64,000 nt of DNA from Glycomyces xiaoerkulensis (GTDB lineage: Bacteria > Actinomycetota > Actinomycetes > Mycobacteriales > Micromonosporaceae): contig NZ_PGGV01000010.1 in assembly GCF_002798405.1 (NCBI RefSeq), positions 1 through 64,000 on the forward strand, given 5' to 3'. This document shows, one piece after another, positions 16,209 to 24,120 of this stretch. Every line of letters starts with the position of its first letter. Position 1 is the first letter of the stretch. The notes under the pieces were generated by a model. That model worked only from the letters and a program-made list of their open reading frames with translations, made no database searches and was not told where the DNA came from. Made by a program: the position numbers and the translations under genes.

Positions 16209-16565
16209 CTACGGCCCCGAGGCTTCCCGTCCTCCGCAGCGGTCCCGGTACAGGCGCGCCGCCGCCTCCAGGATGCGCGCTTCCCGGCCCTCGTAGCCGA
16301 GCCAGTCGAGATGCCAGGGCTGGGCGACGAATCGCGGCTCGGTCCCGCCCGCGACGACCGCGGTGCCGATCCGGTGCGGCTCGGCGTCCCGGAAGTCGGC
16401 CAGGACCGTGTCCGGAAGCCGCGACCACAGCAGCTCCACTACGAGGCCGTCGACCTCCAGGCAGCCGAGCGGCGTCAGGAGCGGGGAACGGACCGGCCGC
16501 CGCGCCGGATCAGCACTGGGCGCGGCGGCCGGTCCCGCCGGGAGGCGGTCGGGTCGAGCGTTCAA
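16209..16565 (-). CDS. Hypothetical protein, last gene of a three-gene unit
   Basis: A 118-aa protein not recognised. The first 30 residues are Pro/Ala/Arg-rich. The remainder looks like a compact alpha/beta domain (LEVDGLVVELLWSRLPDTVLADFRDAEPHRIGTAVVAGGTEPRFVAQPWHLDWLGYEGREARILEAAARL; only the composition is informative). TTG16565 is proposed as start because GGAAGG at 16573-16578 is 7 nt upstream and the codon overlaps the preceding stop (TTGA). It is coupled to the zinc-ribbon gene before it. No function is assigned. Confidence 0.55.
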   Translation of the reverse strand: MNARPDRLPAGPAAAPSADPARRPVRSPLLTPLGCLEVDGLVVELLWSRLPDTVLADFRDAEPHRIGTAVVAGGTEPRFVAQPWHLDWLGYEGREARILEAAARLYRDRCGGREASGP

Positions 16566-17023
16566 GCGACGGCCTTCCCGGCGTTCGGGCGGCAATCCGG
16601 GCACCAGGCGCGGTCGTGGAGGTAGCGTCCCGGTGTGTATCGCCACCCGGCCGCCTCGGCCCGGCGCGCCATCTCCCCGTACCCCGAAGCGGAGAGACGC
16701 AGCATGCGCGGGCAGAGGCAGCATGACACCGTGACGCGGCGCCCGGACCCCACCAAGTCCGGGCCGCCACCGGTGCCGGTGTGCGGCGGATCGAAGACGA
16801 CGGCCCGGTAGCCGCCGCTTCGGCTGGAGGTCGACGCGGCCGCGGCTGCGGGAGGAACCTGCATCGGGTCAGCCGCGGCCGCGTCATCGGGGGCGGGCGG
16901 CGCACCGCCGCCGTCCCGCCCTGGACCGCCGTCGCCACCGTCGACGGCGGAGCCTGTCTTGCTGATCGGTGGGAGCCGGAGCGCGAAGACGCTGCGCGCC
17001 AGCAGGGCGGAGAACTCGCTCAC
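16562..17023 (-). CDS. Hypothetical protein with C-terminal zinc ribbon
   Basis: A 153-aa protein. The N-terminal half is low-complexity (Gly/Asp/Pro/Ala). The C-terminal half has a probable zinc site, VSCCLCPRML...AWCPDCRPN, around a short helix (GEMARRAEAAGWRY). Ribbons of this kind are common in actinomycete proteins of unknown role. GTG17023 overlaps the stop of the upstream gene by 4 bp (GTGA). Codon use matches neighbouring genes. Confidence 0.55.
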   Translation of the reverse strand: MSEFSALLARSVFALRLPPISKTGSAVDGGDGGPGRDGGGAPPAPDDAAAADPMQVPPAAAAASTSSRSGGYRAVVFDPPHTGTGGGPDLVGSGRRVTVSCCLCPRMLRLSASGYGEMARRAEAAGWRYTPGRYLHDRAWCPDCRPNAGKAVA

Positions 17024-17331
17024 GGCCGCGCCTCCCCGGACGGGCGGGCGCCGAGCACGCGATCGATCGTCCTGAACGCCCGGTCCCTGACCTCCTGCTT
17101 CCACTCGGTCGGGTTCGACGACCACAGGAGCCCCTGCCAGCGCAGGAGGCGCTGAGTCGGATCGAAGGGCCAGCAGACGACCGCGATCTCGGGGCCCTCG
17201 TCGTGGTGCAGGCGCACTCCGACGCGGTGGCCGCCGGCGCTGGCCCAGAGGACGAAGGTCGTGCCGGAGGCGTCGGCGAAGGTGCCGTAGACCTTGCCGG
17301 GTTCCAGCGGTGGCCGCTCTCGTCGTGTCAT
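17020..17331 (-). CDS. Hypothetical protein, first gene of a three-gene unit
   Basis: A 103-aa protein not matched to a known family. It has a beta-rich centre (KVYGTFADASGTTFVLWASAGGHRVGVRLHHDE; EIAVVCWPF) and a helical tail with many Arg residues. ATG17331 is the most plausible start, because the upstream extension in this frame has no support and passes through the DUF397-like gene in antisense-like composition. It leads the unit 17331-16209, which is joined by 4-bp overlaps. The roughly 220 bp upstream (17332-17552) hold no recognisable gene and should contain the promoter. Confidence 0.5.
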   Translation of the reverse strand: MTRRERPPLEPGKVYGTFADASGTTFVLWASAGGHRVGVRLHHDEGPEIAVVCWPFDPTQRLLRWQGLLWSSNPTEWKQEVRDRAFRTIDRVLGARPSGEARP

Positions 17332-17552
17332 CGCGTCGCTCCCCCATGCCGTAGTGCTGTCGCGTGTGGATTTCAGTCGGTGGTTACCGGCTGATGCGAC
17401 AAGCCTAAGAGCAGGGAAAACAGTGGCACAAGGATTGATTCTGACCGGGGAGTCCGTCGGGCGGACGCGATCTCCGGGCGGGAGGGACACCGGGCGGCGG
17501 CCAGAATGTCCAAGCGGAATGTCCCCAGTGGTGCCCGGATCGGGGCGGTCGG

Positions 17553-17837
17553 CTACGCCTCGTCTGCGGCGGCCGCGTCGCGGACGTCGTCGGCGAGGAC
17601 GCTGAGGTCCATCTCGCCGTCGCGGACGCCGCCTACGAACGCCTCCCACTCGTCGGGGGTGTAGATCAGGATCGTGCCGCCGGGGTCGTCGGCGCGGCGG
17701 ATGGCGACGAGACCGTCTGGGGCGAAACCGATCTCGAGTTCGCCGGGGGTGCCTTCCGCGGCGTCGGGGCGCACCCAGCGGGCGGCGTCGGCGTCGAAGC
17801 GCCCTTTGAGGGGCTGCTCGTGGGCCTGCTCGTACAT
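17553..17837 (-). CDS. DUF397-like small protein
   Basis: A 94-aa protein. Its central and C-terminal part (GLVAIRRADDPGGTILIYTPDEWEAFVGGVRDGEMD) follows the DUF397 pattern of V-A-x-R-x-S-x-x-P-x-G-x-x-L followed by E-W-x-A-F-x-x-G-V-x-x-G. The usual N-terminal W-x-K-S-S segment and the CVEV element are absent. GAGGAG is 5 nt upstream of ATG17837. It lies 130 bp downstream of a canonical DUF397 gene and probably belongs to the same regulatory locus. DUF397 proteins are partners of Scr1-type HTH regulators. Confidence 0.68.
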   Translation of the reverse strand: MYEQAHEQPLKGRFDADAARWVRPDAAEGTPGELEIGFAPDGLVAIRRADDPGGTILIYTPDEWEAFVGGVRDGEMDLSVLADDVRDAAAADEA

Positions 17838-17967
17838 GCCGCTCCTCGAGGCGCTCGGGGGAGTGGCGACGGGCGGCGGCTGCTCGGGTTCCGCCGCCGT
17901 CGCGATCGGTGGTGCATGGCCGGGTGAGCCGCGGCCCGCTTGCCTCCACGCCGGGCCGACGTACCCA

Positions 17968-18165
17968 CTACCGGTTGGGGGAGTCCTTCACCCAGGCCAG
18001 CAGCCCTTCGTAGCTGGCGGCGCTGACGGTGAGGACGGGGCGGTCGTCGGCGAGCTTGCTGTCCGAGACCTGCGGCTGCTCGCCGTTGAGGCGCACCTCG
18101 ACGCAGTTGTCGTTCTGATTACCGCCGCTGCGGCTCGACTTGCGCCACGGCCCGATTGCGGTCAT
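17968..18165 (-). CDS. DUF397 domain protein
   Basis: A 65-aa canonical DUF397 protein: WRKSSRSGGNQNDNCVEV at the N-terminus, VSDSKLADDRPVLTVSAASYEGLLAWVK at the C-terminus. It overlaps the stop of the HTH gene by 4 bp (ATGA at 18162-18165), the usual arrangement for this pair in Streptomyces and relatives. The pair behaves like a regulator with a small modulating partner, sometimes discussed as toxin-antitoxin-like. Confidence 0.9.
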   Translation of the reverse strand: MTAIGPWRKSSRSGGNQNDNCVEVRLNGEQPQVSDSKLADDRPVLTVSAASYEGLLAWVKDSPNR

Positions 18166-19010
18166 TTCAGGAAGTCCTCCAAATCGATCGAGTGGCCTGA
18201 TGCCACCTTGAGGCCACTGGTGAAGAACTTACCTCGCGTCGAATCCACTGGAACGAAGCCTGAGCCCCGTGGCGCTTCGACATAGACCACTGTCTCCTCG
18301 CCGCCTTCATACTCAAGTAGTTTGAGCGTCCAGGGCTGGAGGTCGTATCGGCCCGCACTGTAGGGGATGACCCGCACATCGACGAACGGCAGGTCAGCGA
18401 CCTTGCGGAGGTCGGCCAGGATCTCGTCTCCCTCTGGGCCGAGGTCGATCCGCAGGGCGGCCTCTCCCATGAGCATGAGGGCTGGGCGTTCTGATTCGAT
18501 CCAGCGCTCGCGTCGCTCCATCCGGAACTCAAGGCCTTGGTCCCAGTCGATCTCGCCTTCGAAATTATTCTTCGTCGTATCCCGAATCATCCGGTAGTAC
18601 GCCGGGCCTTGAAGCAGTGAGGGAAATACGGAGTACGAGTGGAATGCAAGGTATGAGGCGTTGTCCTCGCACTGCTGGTAGAACCATCCGCCGTCGTCGA
18701 GAACGCTCGCGTAGTGGTTGCACCAGTCGTTGGCTCGGGCGGCTTTGGTCAGCGTGGCGATGCGATCGACGAGGTCATGTGGTGTTTGATAGAAGTTCAG
18801 CAGCGCGAGCACCGTACCGAGCTTGACCCCGCGGTACCGCCCCGACTCCAAGCGGCTCAGAGTCTTCGGCGAGCAAATGTCGCGCGGAATGGCGGTCTTC
18901 TCGTAGCCCTTGGGGAGACGTGGCCGTGGCCGGGTCCGTTCTGAGAGAAGCTGACGGGCCAGCTCCATGAGCGGAGGCGGGCCGGGGATCGAGTCGTCAC
19001 TTTCCGTCAT
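18162..19010 (-). CDS. Scr1-type helix-turn-helix regulator with DUF5753
   Basis: A 282-aa DNA-binding regulator. An XRE-type HTH occupies about residues 40-80 (ICSPKTLSRLESGRYRGVKLGTVLALLNFY). It is followed by the DUF5753 domain (about 100-275; WDQGLEFRMERRERWI, FVDVRVIPYSAGRY, VVYVEAPRGSGFVPVD). ATG19010 is chosen over the longer frame to 19100 because the -10 and -35 boxes fall between them and leave a transcript starting at or next to the ATG, with no Shine-Dalgarno sequence. It is coupled to the DUF397 gene. Such regulators have been tied to morphological and secondary-metabolism control. Confidence 0.88.
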   Translation of the reverse strand: MTESDDSIPGPPPLMELARQLLSERTRPRPRLPKGYEKTAIPRDICSPKTLSRLESGRYRGVKLGTVLALLNFYQTPHDLVDRIATLTKAARANDWCNHYASVLDDGGWFYQQCEDNASYLAFHSYSVFPSLLQGPAYYRMIRDTTKNNFEGEIDWDQGLEFRMERRERWIESERPALMLMGEAALRIDLGPEGDEILADLRKVADLPFVDVRVIPYSAGRYDLQPWTLKLLEYEGGEETVVYVEAPRGSGFVPVDSTRGKFFTSGLKVASGHSIDLEDFLK

Positions 19011-19018
19011 GGAGTGGA

Positions 19019-19048
19019 ATTGTAGAGAGCGTGCGCAGTTCGTTACAA
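19019..19048 (-). promoter_or_regulatory. Predicted promoter giving a leaderless transcript
   Basis: On the minus strand, TTGTAA (19043-19048) and TACAAT (19019-19024) are separated by 18 bp. The ATG at 19010 lies 8 nt after the -10 box, so transcription should start at or very near the initiation codon. Confidence 0.6.
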
Positions 19049-19183
19049 GATCATCCTGTGTGTCGCACGCATGTCGCATTGTGTCGGATATCCGACTCAA
19101 TCGGACCCTCCTTGTCCTGCAACAAAGTGGAGATCGGACCGGAATCGACTTGGCGGTGGCTGACGGTCGCCGCCGCGGGATCG

Positions 19184-19990
19184 CTACCCGACGAGCAACT
19201 TCCGTAGGTCATCCACGTGCATGCGCTGGGCGGGGTCAGCGACCTGGCTCCGCGAGAAGCGGACTCCGTCGCTTCGCAGTAGCTCGTGCGGGTCGCCGCG
19301 GTGCTCGCCCGGCCAGGTGAAGTTGGGCGAGACCTTGCCCTCGGCGAGCAGCACACGCCAGGCGTTCTTGAGTTCGTGCGCGCGCGAGAGAAATCCCCCG
19401 ATCTCCCGCTGGTGGCGACCGGTGAGCCGCGAGAGGTCGCCGTAGGTGGTCCATGCCCCGTGCGGCAGGCGCTCGAGCACGATGGCGATGACCTCCCTCC
19501 AGTCCTTGGCATCGTCCTCATCGAAGCCGGGGGTGGGCGCGTTGTGTTTGCGGTGGCGGTACTCCTCACGCCATGTGCCGATCGGCTTCCCGCTGGGCAC
19601 GTGGATCCATGCTTCCCAAGGGTGTGGACGCTGCCCCGGCGCGATGTGGGCGATTGCGTTCGAGGGGAACCGGTGTGCCCGCCCGTCCTCGGTGACAATG
19701 CAGCCGTTGGCGTCGACGTGCGCGATGTGGGTCTCGCGCAGGTTGGGGCGCTCCCAGCGGAGTTCGTCGCCTGCGTCGAAGTCCCCGCCCTCGATGAACT
19801 CGTAGAGCGCTCCGGTGGTCGGAGGGTCGGACGGGGGGCGGGACGCGGGCGGAGCGGTGGACTGCTGCTGCAGGGCTTGCAGCTTGTCGAGGGCGCCGTT
19901 GACCGCGTCGTCGGCGTTGGTGAACTCGAAGGGGAACGCGGCGCTTAGCCGGCGGAGCGTCGCCGGGCTCAGCTGGTTCGAGCGGGTCAT
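19184..19990 (-). CDS. MGMT/ATL-like DNA-binding domain protein
   Basis: A 268-aa protein. The C-terminal ~100 residues resemble the DNA-binding half of O6-alkylguanine-DNA alkyltransferase: VIAIVLERLPHGAWTTYGDLSRLTGRHQREIGGFLSRAHELKNAWRVLL. The acceptor motif PCHR is absent, as in alkyltransferase-like (ATL) proteins that bind damaged or modified bases without repair. The N-terminal part has a helical stretch and a beta-rich segment (WEAWIHVPSGKPIGTWREEYRHRK) that I do not recognise. AAGGAGG lies just before ATG19990. It sits next to the kinase-led defence operon on the opposite strand. A role in sensing modified DNA is plausible but not shown. Confidence 0.65.
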   Translation of the reverse strand: MTRSNQLSPATLRRLSAAFPFEFTNADDAVNGALDKLQALQQQSTAPPASRPPSDPPTTGALYEFIEGGDFDAGDELRWERPNLRETHIAHVDANGCIVTEDGRAHRFPSNAIAHIAPGQRPHPWEAWIHVPSGKPIGTWREEYRHRKHNAPTPGFDEDDAKDWREVIAIVLERLPHGAWTTYGDLSRLTGRHQREIGGFLSRAHELKNAWRVLLAEGKVSPNFTWPGEHRGDPHELLRSDGVRFSRSQVADPAQRMHVDDLRKLLVG

Positions 19991-20395
19991 GCACCCTCCT
20001 TAGTTTGGCGGTAAGTAGCCCTATAATATGATGTTGTTGTCGTCGGTCGACGGCGGCCCTCGGCATCGGGAGATGTCACGCGGGCGGGGTCGGACTGCCG
20101 GGGCGAAGGTCGGGAAGCGAGAGGTGCTCCGATCTCGGTTCCGTCTGGCCCGCAATGGAAAACCTTATCCGGGCGGACCGTCGTCTCGAAGTATGGGATT
20201 CTCGGTCCGCCTGCAACCTGCGGGATCGCTGAGGCGTGATCGAAGACTGAGAGCTCCGGTCGAGAGCCCGCGTGATTGCCGCCCGCGCAGAACCGCGACA
20301 CAGCTCGCACCAGGATAAACTCAGCCCTCACATGCGGTCGTCGATCGGTGGGAGGCGACCGCATCGCCGTGCGGGGAAGGAGCAAGAGCAACCAG
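19991..20395. promoter_or_regulatory. 405-bp divergent regulatory region, ATL gene / kinase operon
   Basis: No gene is seen here. A possible -10 box (TAAACT, 20316-20321) precedes the kinase. An inverted repeat TGCGGTCG (20333-20340) / CGACCGCA (20356-20363) encloses a 15-nt loop ending GGGAGG, about 30 nt before the kinase start. AAGGAG at 20377-20382 is the likely ribosome site, with long spacing. On the other strand a TATTAT box near 20022-20027 could serve the ATL gene. Confidence 0.45.
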
Positions 20396-21340
20396 ATGAC
20401 GTCGAACCCGTCCGACCTCCCCGAGCGCCTGGGCGAGTACCGGATCTGCGAACCCATCGGGGAGGGCGCTCAAGGCTCGGTCTACCTCGCCCAGTCCGAA
20501 ACCGGCCGGCGCGTCGCCATCAAGACCCTCGGCTTCGCACTTCGCAACCCCGACGCCCGCCGGCGCTTCGACCGCGAGGCGGAGACGCTCCGCATGGTCT
20601 CCGGACTCCACCTGGCCCAGTACGTCGACGCCGACGCCTCCCCCGAAGCCGATCCGCCGTGGATCGCCACCGAGCACGTCGACGGATCGCCCCTTGACAG
20701 GCTGATCGACGAGGGCGGCCCGCTCGCCCCCGAGAAGGCCGCCTACCTGGGAGCGCAGTTGGCCGAAGGGCTCTCATATATCCACCGGTTCGGTGTCGTC
20801 CACCGCGACTTCAAACCCGCGAACGTCATGGTCGACGACGAGGGGCCGAAGGTCATCGATTTCGGCCTCTCGGTCCTCGAGGAGCGCATGGGCGAGATAA
20901 CGTCCACCGCGAACACCGTGGGCACCCGCAACTGGATGGCCCCGGAGCAGGCGCGAACCTCGCAGGTCACCGCCGCGGCCGACATCTATTCGCTCGGACT
21001 GGTCACGGCCTACGCGGCCACCGGAGTGCGCCCCGTACACGGGAACATCGACATATCGTCGCTGCCCACCGGGCTGCGGAGCGTCCTCACCGACATGCTC
21101 GACGGCGTTCCCGAGCGCCGACCGGACGCTTGGGAGGCGAAGCAGCGGCTCCTCGCCGTCGCCGGGGACCACGCCGAAACCGTCGCCGTTCCGGCCGCAT
21201 CCCAGGCGCGCCTCGACACCGAAGACCGGTCCCTTCCTGCCCCAAGGCCCGGCCCGGATCGGGTCCGACCCTCCGCCGACCGCGCCGCCGACGCCGCCGC
21301 CAGCATCCGAGCCGCCTACGCTAAGAGCGGAGACCTGTGA
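20396..21340 (+). CDS. Cytosolic Ser/Thr protein kinase heading the defence operon
   Basis: A 314-aa Hanks-type kinase. It has a glycine loop (IGEGAQGSVY), the catalytic Lys in VAIKTL, the loop VVHRDFKPANVMV, DFGLSV and the APEQ segment. The kinase domain fills about residues 10-270. A short Pro/Arg/Ala-rich tail follows, with no transmembrane or PASTA region, so it is soluble and much shorter than the BREX kinase PglW. The start is ATG20396. Its stop overlaps the GTG start of the SNF2 helicase (GTGA), so the two are made together. It probably phosphorylates an operon partner or a phage-triggered target. That role is inferred from context. Confidence 0.86.
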   Translation: MTSNPSDLPERLGEYRICEPIGEGAQGSVYLAQSETGRRVAIKTLGFALRNPDARRRFDREAETLRMVSGLHLAQYVDADASPEADPPWIATEHVDGSPLDRLIDEGGPLAPEKAAYLGAQLAEGLSYIHRFGVVHRDFKPANVMVDDEGPKVIDFGLSVLEERMGEITSTANTVGTRNWMAPEQARTSQVTAAADIYSLGLVTAYAATGVRPVHGNIDISSLPTGLRSVLTDMLDGVPERRPDAWEAKQRLLAVAGDHAETVAVPAASQARLDTEDRSLPAPRPGPDRVRPSADRAADAAASIRAAYAKSGDL

Positions 21341-24111
21341 GTATGACCGAGACCAGTTTCGTCCAAGGCGCGCGCGTGGAGGTCCGCGACGAGGAATGGA
21401 TGGTGCTGGACAGCCGCAGCACAGACCACGACGGCGCGAAGCTCAAGGTCGTGGGCATCTCGGACCTGGTGCGCGGCGTCGAGGCCACCTTCTTCACCGA
21501 GCTCGACGACGTCGTGCCCATCCGTCCCGAGGACACCGAGCTGGTCACCGAGAACTCGTCCCGGTATGCGCACTCGCGGCTGTTCCTGGAGGCGGTCCTG
21601 CGCCGCACTCCGCTGGCCCGCACCGAGCGCGGACTGGCGATGTCCGACAGCTTCCTGCTCAACGGCATGACCTATCAGCAGCGCCCTGCCGAGCAGGCGC
21701 TCAAGGGGCTGCGTCCGCGCATCCTCCTCGCCGACGTCGTCGGCCTCGGCAAGACCCTCGAGATCGGCCTGACGCTGGCCGAGCTGATCCGCCGCGGCCG
21801 CGGCGAGCGCATCCTCGTCGTCACCCCGCAGCACGTCCTCGAGCAGTTCCAGCGCGAGATGTGGACGCGCTTCTCGATTCCCTTGCTGCGCATGGACTCC
21901 GTCGGCATCTCCCGCATCCAGCAGCAGCTACCGGCCGGACGCAATCCGTTCACCGTCCACAAGCGCGTCATCATCTCGATCGACACGCTCAAGAACGAAT
22001 CGGCCTACCGCCACCACCTGGAGAACCTCCAGTGGGACGCCGTCGTCCTCGACGAGTCCCACAACCTGGTCGGAGGCCAGACCAAGAGCCAGCGCCGCAA
22101 GCTCGCCGAACTGCTCGCGACGAGGACAGACGCGCTGCTGCTCGCCAGCGCCACCCCGCACAACGGCAACGCCGAGTCCTTCGCGGGCCTGATCGACCTG
22201 CTCGACCCCACGACCATCGCCGACAAGAAGGACTACTCGGCCGCCGACATCAAAGACCTCTACATCCGCCGCACCAAAGTCGACCGCGAGGTGCGCGGCG
22301 AGATCTACGGGCGGTGGGCCGACCGCGGCGAGCCGCGCCTGGTCGACGTCGCCCCCAGCGAGGCCGAGGAAGCCGTCTTCGACGAGTTCGCCCGCACCTG
22401 GGACCCCCGCACCTGCACCGTCATCGGGCCTGAACGGCGCCTGTTCCCCTTCACGCTCATCAAGGCGTTCCTCTCCTCGCCGGCCGCGCTCGCCGAGACG
22501 GTGAAGAGGCGCCTCAGGACCGCGACCGGACCGGAGGCCGAAGCGCTCCGCCGCCTCGCGGACCTCAACGGCCGGATCGCCGCGCCCGCGAAGCTCGACG
22601 CGCTCGGAGCACACCTCAAGGACATCGGTGTCGGTCCGAGGTCGGACGCCCGCGTCGTCGTCTTCTCCGAGCGCATCGACACGGTGAATTGGCTCGCGGA
22701 GGAGATCCCGGCCCTGACGGGGCTGAAGCCGGACCAGGTCGAGGTTCTCCACGGCGGGCTCGTCGACACCGATCAGCAGAAGGTCGTCGAGCAGTTCCAG
22801 CTCGGTTCTTCGAAGCTGCGGGTTCTCGTCACCGGGGACATCGCCTCCGAGGGCGTCAACTTCCACCAGCACTGCCACCAGCTTGTCCACTGGGACGTGC
22901 CGTGGTCGATGATCCGCATCGAGCAGCGCAACGGCCGCATCGACCGGTATGGACAGCTCCGCGAACCGCAGTTCACGGCCCTGCTGCTCAAGTCCGAGGC
23001 CTTCACCGACCTCGACGACACCCGCGTCTCCGGCAAGCTCGTGCGGAAGGCCGCCACCGCCGCGGCCGCGCTCGGCAGCGTCGAGGCCGCCGCGCTCGAC
23101 GTCGACTCCGAGGTCGAGTCCAATCGCATCCTCGAAAGCCTCATCGCCGGACGCGGCGTCGACGAGACCGTCCCCGACGTGACGCAGCCGAAACCGGGCG
23201 ACATGCTGTCGATGCTGAACGCCTCCGCCGACGCCCGCGGTGACGCTCCCGCCGAAGCCCCCTTGCGCGCCGTCCAGCCGCGCCTGTTCGCAGATACCCG
23301 GTCCTTCGTCGAGACCGCGCTCGACGTCCTCGGCGTCGAAGCCGACTGGGAGGACCAGACCCTCATGATCGACCCGCCCGAGGACCTGAAGCAGCGGCTC
23401 CAGGTGCTGCCGCCCTCATACCTCAAGGAGCACAGGGTCACCGAGCGGCTGCGAGTCACCTGCGATCGCGACTACGCCCGGAAACGGCTCGAGAAGGCCG
23501 TCGACGACACCGACATGGCCTGGCCCGACACCGCCTACCTCTCCGACCTGCACCCGCTCGTCGAATGGCTGGTCGACAAGGCCCTCGTCAGGCTTGGCCG
23601 CGGCAAGGCCCCGATCATCCACTGCGGCGTGCCCGAACCGGTATTCGCCGTCCAAGGCGTCTACACCAACAAGGCCGGGCAGCCCGCGGTCGTCGAATGG
23701 ATGACGGTCACCGGTCTCGACGGTGCCGAACCGGAGGTGAAGGGCGACCTCATCGAGCGGCTGCACACCGCCGGTGTCGGACCCCGCATGGCCAATCCCG
23801 GCCGCCCCTACGACACAACCCCGCTGCAAGCCCTTGTCAAACCGGCCATCGCCGCCGCCCGCCGCTATCTTGAAACCCGTCGCGACGCGGCCGACGCGGT
23901 CATCGCCGAGGAGATCGAGGAACACGAGGCCCGCCTGGGCGACTGGCAGCAGGCCGCCCTCCACGGGCTCGACGACCTTCTTCCGAACGCGGGCCGCCGC
24001 AGAAACGCCGTGGCGAACACCGCCGAGGCCCAACGCGACCACATTGAGAAACTCGCCACCGACGGGCAGCCGCTCCTGCGCGTGCTCGCCGTCCTCGTGT
24101 CAGAAGTCTAG
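21337..24111 (+). CDS. drmD: SNF2-like helicase, DrmD-type
   Basis: A 924-aa superfamily 2 ATPase. It has Walker A ILLADVVGLGKTLEIGLTLAELI, motif II VVLDESHNL, motif III LLASATPHNG, motif V VLVTGDIASEGVNFHQHC and motif VI RIEQRNGRIDRYGQ. About 110 residues precede the ATPase core and about 300 follow it. It matches the SNF2 helicase DrmD of DISARM class 1, which acts with the adjacent methyltransferase to restrict incoming DNA. GTG21337 overlaps the kinase stop. ATG21343 is a second possible start two codons later. The methyltransferase begins 9 bp after its stop, preceded by AGGAG. The symbol reflects family resemblance, not a proven system. Confidence 0.82.
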   Translation: MSMTETSFVQGARVEVRDEEWMVLDSRSTDHDGAKLKVVGISDLVRGVEATFFTELDDVVPIRPEDTELVTENSSRYAHSRLFLEAVLRRTPLARTERGLAMSDSFLLNGMTYQQRPAEQALKGLRPRILLADVVGLGKTLEIGLTLAELIRRGRGERILVVTPQHVLEQFQREMWTRFSIPLLRMDSVGISRIQQQLPAGRNPFTVHKRVIISIDTLKNESAYRHHLENLQWDAVVLDESHNLVGGQTKSQRRKLAELLATRTDALLLASATPHNGNAESFAGLIDLLDPTTIADKKDYSAADIKDLYIRRTKVDREVRGEIYGRWADRGEPRLVDVAPSEAEEAVFDEFARTWDPRTCTVIGPERRLFPFTLIKAFLSSPAALAETVKRRLRTATGPEAEALRRLADLNGRIAAPAKLDALGAHLKDIGVGPRSDARVVVFSERIDTVNWLAEEIPALTGLKPDQVEVLHGGLVDTDQQKVVEQFQLGSSKLRVLVTGDIASEGVNFHQHCHQLVHWDVPWSMIRIEQRNGRIDRYGQLREPQFTALLLKSEAFTDLDDTRVSGKLVRKAATAAAALGSVEAAALDVDSEVESNRILESLIAGRGVDETVPDVTQPKPGDMLSMLNASADARGDAPAEAPLRAVQPRLFADTRSFVETALDVLGVEADWEDQTLMIDPPEDLKQRLQVLPPSYLKEHRVTERLRVTCDRDYARKRLEKAVDDTDMAWPDTAYLSDLHPLVEWLVDKALVRLGRGKAPIIHCGVPEPVFAVQGVYTNKAGQPAVVEWMTVTGLDGAEPEVKGDLIERLHTAGVGPRMANPGRPYDTTPLQALVKPAIAAARRYLETRRDAADAVIAEEIEEHEARLGDWQQAALHGLDDLLPNAGRRRNAVANTAEAQRDHIEKLATDGQPLLRVLAVLVSEV

Positions 24112-24120
24112 GAGCAGCGC

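Noticed and set aside
20396-21340. BREX type 2 PglW kinase
   Set aside because: PglW is far larger, and no PglX, PglZ or BrxL-like genes are present.
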